Assembly: GCA_946478645.1 (NCBI GenBank)
Contig: CAMLCW010000179.1
Location: 1 to 10,284, forward strand
Direction: 5' to 3'
Origin: an uncultured Variovorax sp.
GTDB lineage: Bacteria > Pseudomonadota > Gammaproteobacteria > Burkholderiales > Burkholderiaceae
Length of the DNA: 10,284 bases
Shown: piece after piece, positions 5,470 to 10,284 of the stretch
Position numbering within the stretch: the first letter of the stretch is position 1
Layout of the letters: the number at the start of each line of letters is the position of its first letter
Notes under the pieces: model-generated
What the model was told of the DNA's origin: nothing
Database searches by the model: none
The model's input: the letters and a program-made list of their open reading frames with translations, nothing else
Position numbers and translations under genes: made by a program

Positions 5470-6141
5470 TCAGGCGGCCACCGTTTCGACTTCGTTCCCG
5501 GTTCCGGCATTCGAGTTCCGCACAAAGCCCAAACCGGCCATGTAGACGCGGAAAGTGCGCCGGCCCGTGGGCACCAGGTCGAAGGCCGTGGGGTCGAGCA
5601 GCCAATTCTGAATCAGCCCGCTCATGAGCGCGTGCAGCCCCTGCGCCGCCACGTGGCCGGGCACCGGGAGCTTGATCTGGTCGCGCCGGGCCGCGAGCCG
5701 CAACGCCTTCTCGAAATCGGCGACGCAGGCATTGCGCGCAGCCAGGTGGCGCTGCTGCACCGAGGCCATGTCGTGCGTGTACTCGACCTTGTGGGTGGCC
5801 ACGTCGAAGACGCGGCGCACCTGTGGATCGGTCGTCATCAGGGTCAGCGCATGCACCATGCCCTCCTCGATCTCGGCCAGCGGGTCGTCGCCGCCGTCCG
5901 CAACCCTGCCGACCACGCCGGGCCCCGCCTCCAGCGGCAGGATGACGCGCTCCATCATCGCGTTGAACAGGTCGGCCTTGTCCTTGAAATGCCAATAGAT
6001 GGCGCCGCGCGTCGCGCCAGCCTGCTGCGCGATCTGCTGCAGCGAGGTCTGCGAGACGCCCTGCGCCTGAAACAGCAGCTCCGCGGCATCGAGCAATCGA
6101 TGCCGCGTGGCCAATGCTTCTTCCTTCGTACGACGTGCCAA
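5470..6141 (-). CDS. acrR: AcrR-type TetR-family repressor of the RND efflux operon
   Basis: Predicted 223 aa. The N-terminus (1-62) is nearly that of E. coli AcrR: MARRTKEEALATRHRLLDAA, an HTH around 32-53 (TSLQQIAQQAGATRGAIYWHF), then KDKADLFNAM. The C-terminal ligand and dimer domain (about 85-205) is of the AcrR/TtgR kind. It should release DNA when bound by a pump substrate. The start is TTG, fixed by AGGAGA 4 nt upstream and by alignment with AcrR. The gene is divergent from the adaptor/pump operon, and an AcrR-like operator lies between. The stop is 43 bp from the tRNA 5' end, with only a 5-bp hairpin (TCCGG/CCGGA, 5438-5452) and no T-run between, so readthrough into the tRNA is possible. 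Confidence 0.92.
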   Translation of the reverse strand: MARRTKEEALATRHRLLDAAELLFQAQGVSQTSLQQIAQQAGATRGAIYWHFKDKADLFNAMMERVILPLEAGPGVVGRVADGGDDPLAEIEEGMVHALTLMTTDPQVRRVFDVATHKVEYTHDMASVQQRHLAARNACVADFEKALRLAARRDQIKLPVPGHVAAQGLHALMSGLIQNWLLDPTAFDLVPTGRRTFRVYMAGLGFVRNSNAGTGNEVETVAA

Positions 6142-6151
6142 CCTGTCTCCT
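6142..6151 (-). promoter_or_regulatory. Ribosome binding site deciding the TTG start of the repressor
   Basis: On the minus strand AGGAGA (6146-6151) precedes TTG by 4 nt. It is the strongest Shine-Dalgarno in the window and makes the TTG start secure. Confidence 0.8.
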
Positions 6152-6166
6152 ATTTGTAAATAAACA

Positions 6167-6185
6167 GAGCGAAGCCCTTTCGCTC
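6167..6185. repeat. Perfect 7-bp hairpin in the repressor leader
   Basis: GAGCGAA (6167-6173) and TTCGCTC (6179-6185) are perfect inverted repeats with a 5-nt loop. On the minus strand, the direction of the repressor transcript, the hairpin is followed by TGTTTATTT, giving a terminator-like shape about 25 nt before the start codon. Confidence 0.6.
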
Positions 6186-6212
6186 CCGTGGGGCCATTTC
6201 GACAATCCTGTC

Positions 6213-6236
6213 ACTATACATCCATGAATGTATGTA
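6213..6236. promoter_or_regulatory. AcrR-type operator between repressor and efflux genes
   Basis: An imperfect 24-bp palindrome centred at 6224/6225. The right half TGAATGTATGTA (6225-6236) equals, from memory, the right half of the E. coli acrAB operator recognised by AcrR; the left half keeps ATACAT (6216-6221). With a cognate AcrR homologue alongside, this is very likely its binding site. TATAGT on the minus strand (6214-6219) could be the repressor's -10, and TATGTA or TAAGAT (6231-6240) a weak -10 for the pump operon, so binding would cover both promoters. The promoter assignments are tentative. Confidence 0.8.
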
Positions 6237-6280
6237 AGATAGGGACTTCCCTGATGGCCCGGCTCCGACGCTGGTCTTCC

Positions 6281-6295
6281 GTTCGCACTGCGAAC
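6281..6295. repeat. Perfect 15-bp palindrome in the adaptor leader
   Basis: GTTCGCA-C-TGCGAAC, arms of 7 with one central base, 35 nt before the adaptor ATG. It is unrelated in sequence to the AcrR-type operator. It may be a second operator or an RNA hairpin in the leader. A smaller repeat, AGGGA-CT-TCCCT, lies at 6241-6252. Confidence 0.55.
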
Positions 6296-6330
6296 ACGCC
6301 GTCTCCCCGTCTTTGCTTCAAAGGATTCGC

Positions 6331-7602
6331 ATGCCCCTCCTGCATGTCTCGCGTCAATCGTTTTCCTCGCCGCGCCTCGCGACCGTGGCTGTCGTCGTTC
6401 TGCTGGCGCTCGCGGGTTGCGGCAAGGCCGATGCACCGGCAGGCCCGGGCGGCGGCGCTGGCGCCGGCGGCGGCAAGCCGCCTGCGCCGGAAGTCGGCGT
6501 GATCGTGGCGACCCCCACCGACGTGGGCCTGGTGACCGAACTGCCCGGCCGGCTGGAGGCCTCGCGCGTGGCCGAGGTGCGCGCCCGCGCGGCCGGCATC
6601 CTGCTGAAGCGCGAATTCCGCGAAGGCAGCGACGTGAAGGCCGGCCAGCTGCTGTTCCGCATCGACCCGGCGCCGCTCGTGGCCGCCACGCAGAACGCCC
6701 AGGCGGCGCTCGCGCGGGCCGAGGCCAACGCGGCCCAGGCCAAGGCGCTGGCCGATCGCTACAAGCCGCTGGTCGCGGCCAACGCGGTGAGCAAGCAGGA
6801 ATACGTCAACGCGGTGGCGGCCCAGAAGACCGCCGAGGCCGACGTGGCCGCGAACCGCGCCGTGCTGCAGAGCGCGAAGATCAACCAGGGCTATGCGAAC
6901 GTGACGTCCCCGATCTCGGGCCGCATCGGCCGGGCGCTGGTCACCGAAGGCGCGCTGGTCGGCCAGGGCGAGGCCACCCAGCTGGCAGTGGTGCAGCAGA
7001 TCAACCCGATGTACGTCAACTTCACGCAGTCGGCCTCCGAGGTGCTGAAGCTGCGCCGCGCGGTGGCCGCGGGCCAGTACAAGCGCGCGAGCGGCGAAGA
7101 CGCGGCCAGCGTCCGCCTGGTGCTCGAGGACGGCACCGAGTATTCGGAAGCCGGCAAGCTGCTGTTCTCCGACCTCTCGGTCGACCCGACGACCGGCCAG
7201 GTGACCTTGCGCGCCGAAGTGCCGAATCCCAAGGGCGAGCTGCTGCCGGGCCTCTACGTGCGCGTCAAGCTCGAGCAGGCGCAGGCCAGCAACGCGATCA
7301 CGGTGCCGCAGCAGGCGGTCACGCGCACGCAGCAGGGCGACACGCTGACGGTGGTCGGCGCCGACGGCAAGCTGAGCCAGCGCACGGTGAAGATCAGCGC
7401 CGCCAAGGACAACCAGTGGGTGGTGCTCGAAGGCCTGAAGGCCGGCGAACAGGTGATGGTCGACGGCTTCCAGCGCCTGCAGATGATGCCCCCCGGCACG
7501 CCGGTGAAGGCGGTGCCCTGGCAGAAACCGAACCCCAACGGCGCGGCCCCGGCCGCCGCTGCGGCATCGGCTCCGGCCCCTGCCACGGCCGAGAAGAAGT
7601 AA
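6331..7602 (+). CDS. acrA: RND efflux periplasmic adaptor lipoprotein (AcrA/MexA-like)
   Basis: Predicted 423 aa. The signal peptide ends in LALAGC, so Cys30 is lipidated; a Gly/Ala/Pro linker (38-52) follows. The lipoyl halves lie at about 79-118 (RVAEVRARAAGILLKR, FREGSDVKAGQLLF) and 183-213 (ISGRIGRALVTEGALVGQG). The helical hairpin between them (120-182) is Ala-rich. The beta-barrel and membrane-proximal domains run from about 220 to 385 (DPTTGQVTLRAEVPNP, LLPGLYVRV). A low-complexity Ala/Pro tail closes the protein. Such adaptors bridge the inner-membrane pump and the outer-membrane channel. AAGGA 5 nt before the ATG at 6331 fixes the start; a TTG 18 bases upstream has no such site. The pump gene starts 18 bp after the stop, in the same operon. 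Confidence 0.95.
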   Translation: MPLLHVSRQSFSSPRLATVAVVVLLALAGCGKADAPAGPGGGAGAGGGKPPAPEVGVIVATPTDVGLVTELPGRLEASRVAEVRARAAGILLKREFREGSDVKAGQLLFRIDPAPLVAATQNAQAALARAEANAAQAKALADRYKPLVAANAVSKQEYVNAVAAQKTAEADVAANRAVLQSAKINQGYANVTSPISGRIGRALVTEGALVGQGEATQLAVVQQINPMYVNFTQSASEVLKLRRAVAAGQYKRASGEDAASVRLVLEDGTEYSEAGKLLFSDLSVDPTTGQVTLRAEVPNPKGELLPGLYVRVKLEQAQASNAITVPQQAVTRTQQGDTLTVVGADGKLSQRTVKISAAKDNQWVVLEGLKAGEQVMVDGFQRLQMMPPGTPVKAVPWQKPNPNGAAPAAAAASAPAPATAEKK

Positions 7603-7620
7603 TCAAGGAGCGCGCCCGCA

Positions 7621-10284
7621 ATGGCCAAATTCTTTATCGATCGCCCCATCTTTGCGTGGGTGATCGCGCTGTTCATCCTCGTGCTCGGCGGCGTGTCCAT
7701 CACGCAGCTGCCGATCGCGCAGTACCCGCCGGTGGCGCCGCCCGCCATCGTGATCAACGTCGCCTATCCCGGCGCTTCGGCCCAGACGCTCGAGGACAGC
7801 GTGCTGTCGGTGATCGAGCGCGAGATGAACGGCTCGCCCGGCCTGATCTACATGGAGTCGGTGGCCCAGGCCGACGGCACCGGCGCGATCACGATCAGCT
7901 TCGAGCCCGGCACCAATGAAGACCTGGCACAGGTCGACGTGCAGAACCGGCTCTCGCGCGCCACGCCGCGCCTGCCCGCGGCGGTGACGCAGCAGGGCGT
8001 GCGCGTCGACAAGTCGCGCGACAACTTCCTGCTGTTCACGATGCTGTCGTCGGACAACCCCGACTTCGACCCGGTGGCGCTCGGCGACTATGCCGCGCGC
8101 AACATCGTGCCCGAGCTGCAGCGCATCGAGGGCGTGGGCCAGGTGCAGATGTTCGGCTCCGAGAATGCGATGCGCATCTGGGTCGACCCGGCCAAGCTGC
8201 AGGGCTTCAACCTGTCGGCGACCGACGTGAACAACGCGATCCGCGCGCAGAACGCGCAGGTGGCGTCGGGCACGCTCGGCGACCTGCCGAACGTGCCGGG
8301 CCAGGCGATCGCCGCCACGGTGACGGTCAACGGCCAGCTCACCAGCGTCGAGCAGTTCCGCGAGATCGTGCTGCGCGCCAACACCGACGGCTCCACCGTG
8401 CGCCTGAAGGACGTGGCGCGCGTCGAGCTCGGCGGCCAGAGCTACGCCACCTCGGCGCGCCTGAACGGCGTGCCCGCGGTGGGCATCGGCGTGCAGCCCA
8501 CGCCGACCGGCAACGCGCTGAAGTCGGCCAAGGCCGTGCGCGCCAAGATGACCGAGCTCGAGCGCTTCTTCCCCAAGGGCGTGAAATGGGACATCCCCTA
8601 CGACAGCTCGCGCTTCGTGCAGCTGTCGATCACCGAAGTGGTCAAGACGCTGCTCGAGGCCGTGGTGCTGGTGTTCCTGGTGATGTTCCTGTTCCTGCAG
8701 AACTGGCGCTACACGATCATCCCGACCATCGTGGTGCCGATCGCGCTGCTCGGCACCTTCGCCACCCTGCTCGCGCTGGGCTTCTCGATCAACGTGCTGA
8801 CGATGTTCGGCATGGTGCTGGTGATCGGCATCGTGGTGGACGACGCGATCGTGGTGGTCGAGAACGTCGAGCGCATCATGAGCGAGGAAGGCCTGCCGCC
8901 GCTGGAGGCCACGCGCAAGGCGATGCAGCAGATCTCGGGCGCCATCATCGGCGTGACCGTGGTGCTGATCTCGGTGTTCGTGCCGCTGGCGTTCTTCGCG
9001 GGCTCGACCGGCAACATCTACCGCCAGTTCTCGGCGGTGATGGTGGCGTCGATCGGCTTCTCGGCCTTCATGGCGCTGTCGCTCACGCCGGCGCTGTGCG
9101 CCACGCTGCTCAAGCCGGTGGAAGCGGGCCACCACCATGAGAAGCGCGGCTTCTTCGGCTGGTTCAACCGCGGCTTCTCGCGCACCGCCAAGGGCTACGA
9201 GAGCGTGGTCGCGCGCATCCTGCGCCGCGCCGCGCGCTATCTCGTGATCTACGCCGCGATCATTGGCGCTGTGGTGTATTTCTACAGCACGCTGCCGAGC
9301 TCGTTCCTGCCGCAGGAAGACCAGGGCAACATCATCGTGAACGTGCAGCTGCCGCCTGGCGCAACGCAGGAGCGCTCGCTGTCGGTGATGCAGCAGGTCG
9401 AAGGCTTCATCCTGAAGCAGCCCGAGGTGCAGAGCATCGTGAGCGTGATGGGCTTCAGCTTCTCGGGCCAGGGCCAGAACGCGGGCCTCGCGTTCGTGAC
9501 GCTCAAGGACTGGGAAGAGCGCAAGGACCCGGGCAACTCGGCCAGCGCGCTCGCGGGCCGGGCCTTCGGCGCGCTCTCGGGCATCCGCGACGCGTTCATC
9601 TACCCGCTGAGTCCGCCGCCGATCCCCGAACTGGGCAACGCCAGCGGCTTCAGCTTCCGGCTGCAGGACCGCTCGGGCGCAGGCCACGAGGCGCTGATCA
9701 ACGCGCGCAACCAGCTGCTCGGCATGGCCGCGCAAAGCAAGGTGCTGGCGCAGGTGCGCCCGGACGGCCTCGAGGATGCGCCGCAGCTCGAGATCGACAT
9801 CGACCGCGACAAGGCGAATGCGCTGGGCGTGGGCTTCGATGCGATCAACGCCGCGCTGTCGACCGCGCTCGGTTCGAGCTACATCAACGACTTCCCGAAT
9901 CGCGGCCGCCTCCAGCGCGTGGTCGTGCAGGCCGATGCGCCGGCGCGCATGCAGCCCGACGACCTGCTGCGGCTCAACGCCACCAACACGCGGGGCGAAC
10001 CCGTGCCGCTGGCGGCGTTCGCGACCACCAAGTGGGTCACCGGCGCGACGCAGACGGTGCGCTACAACGGCTACCCCGCGATCCGCATCAGCGGCGACGC
10101 CGCACCGGGCTTCAGCACGGGCGCCGCGATGGACGAGATGGAAAAGCTCGCCGCGCAGCTGCCGCAGGGCTTCGGCTTCGAGTGGACCGGCCAGTCGCGT
10201 GAAGAGAAGCTCGCGGGTTCGCAGGCCATGATCCTCTACGGCTTCGCGATCCTGGCGGTGTTCCTCTGCCTGGCCGCGCTGTAC
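7621..10284 (+). CDS. acrB: RND multidrug efflux pump, AcrB/MexB-like (3' end beyond window)
   Basis: Reads open for 888 codons to the right edge; the family is about 1,050 aa. AAGGAG lies 10 nt before the ATG. The N-terminus MAKFFIDRPIFAWVIAL matches AcrB closely. The proton-relay pair falls at exactly Asp407-Asp408 (GIVVDDAIVVVENVER in TM4); the partner lysine of TM10 (940 in AcrB) lies outside. Drug-pocket phenylalanines are conserved at Phe136 and Phe178, and at Phe612, Phe614 and Phe625 (AcrB 615, 617, 628); the AcrB Phe610 position is Val607. TM2 is near 341-360 (LLEAVVLVFLVMFLFLQNWR). The periplasmic porter and docking domains run through both repeats. It works as a trimer in the inner membrane, using the proton gradient to expel hydrophobic compounds. 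An outer-membrane factor gene may follow. Confidence 0.95.
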   Translation, partial: MAKFFIDRPIFAWVIALFILVLGGVSITQLPIAQYPPVAPPAIVINVAYPGASAQTLEDSVLSVIEREMNGSPGLIYMESVAQADGTGAITISFEPGTNEDLAQVDVQNRLSRATPRLPAAVTQQGVRVDKSRDNFLLFTMLSSDNPDFDPVALGDYAARNIVPELQRIEGVGQVQMFGSENAMRIWVDPAKLQGFNLSATDVNNAIRAQNAQVASGTLGDLPNVPGQAIAATVTVNGQLTSVEQFREIVLRANTDGSTVRLKDVARVELGGQSYATSARLNGVPAVGIGVQPTPTGNALKSAKAVRAKMTELERFFPKGVKWDIPYDSSRFVQLSITEVVKTLLEAVVLVFLVMFLFLQNWRYTIIPTIVVPIALLGTFATLLALGFSINVLTMFGMVLVIGIVVDDAIVVVENVERIMSEEGLPPLEATRKAMQQISGAIIGVTVVLISVFVPLAFFAGSTGNIYRQFSAVMVASIGFSAFMALSLTPALCATLLKPVEAGHHHEKRGFFGWFNRGFSRTAKGYESVVARILRRAARYLVIYAAIIGAVVYFYSTLPSSFLPQEDQGNIIVNVQLPPGATQERSLSVMQQVEGFILKQPEVQSIVSVMGFSFSGQGQNAGLAFVTLKDWEERKDPGNSASALAGRAFGALSGIRDAFIYPLSPPPIPELGNASGFSFRLQDRSGAGHEALINARNQLLGMAAQSKVLAQVRPDGLEDAPQLEIDIDRDKANALGVGFDAINAALSTALGSSYINDFPNRGRLQRVVVQADAPARMQPDDLLRLNATNTRGEPVPLAAFATTKWVTGATQTVRYNGYPAIRISGDAAPGFSTGAAMDEMEKLAAQLPQGFGFEWTGQSREEKLAGSQAMILYGFAILAVFLCLAALY

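Noticed and set aside
5142..6159. Plus-strand frames across the tRNA and the TetR gene (5142-5627, 5431-6159)
   Set aside because: They cross the tRNA and its terminator or mirror the TetR gene; translations show no domain.
6313..6330. Upstream TTG start for the adaptor gene
   Set aside because: No Shine-Dalgarno; AAGGA is spaced correctly for the ATG at 6331, which gives a normal lipoprotein signal peptide.
7603..9735. Long minus-strand open frame (710 codons) antisense to the RND pump
   Set aside because: Extremely rich in His, Arg, Asp and Glu with no domain; it is the mirror of a high-GC gene whose plus-strand frame gives a clear AcrB protein.
1..10284. CRISPR array, riboswitch or rRNA
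   Set aside because: No regularly spaced direct repeats, no riboswitch-like conserved core and no rRNA sequence noticed.

Overview
The window (10,284 bp, about 65-70% GC over most of its length) looks like chromosome from a high-GC betaproteobacterium. A Comamonadaceae member such as Variovorax is my best guess, from the gene order, codon use and protein style; no taxonomic marker gene is present.

Left block (1-2947): a bidirectional hairpin terminator near the left edge, then a minus-strand cluster yraN - diaA - dolP, divergent from rsmI on the plus strand. This is the conserved rsmI/yraN/diaA/dolP neighbourhood known from E. coli, linking rRNA methylation, a nuclease-fold protein, replication-initiation timing and an outer-membrane lipoprotein. 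dolP and diaA overlap by ATGA. rsmI starts with TTG behind a clear GGAG. A glutathione S-transferase gene (minus) converges on rsmI with 9 bp between the stops.

Middle block (about 3780-5180): visibly lower GC (sampled 60-base lines give 45-60%, against 80% inside rsmI). It carries a minus-strand toxin-antitoxin pair: a DUF433/HTH antitoxin (VapB45 type) overlapping a PIN-like toxin (VapC45 type) by TTGA. A 60-residue putative membrane protein follows in the same frame, 12 nt after the toxin's TAG stop. The block lies about 170 bp downstream of the 3' end of a tRNA-Arg(CCG) gene with its own terminator, which fits a small acquired segment. No integrase and no second tRNA-end repeat are visible.

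Right block (5470-10284): an AcrR-type TetR repressor (minus, TTG start) divergent from an AcrA-like periplasmic adaptor lipoprotein and an AcrB-like RND pump, the latter cut by the right edge at codon 888. The 189-bp divergent region contains a near-copy of the E. coli AcrR operator and several other inverted repeats. The repressor probably controls both itself and the pump, and an outer-membrane channel gene would be expected beyond the window.

Most of the window is core metabolism and efflux. The least ordinary parts are the three-gene toxin-antitoxin segment and the repeat-dense efflux control region.
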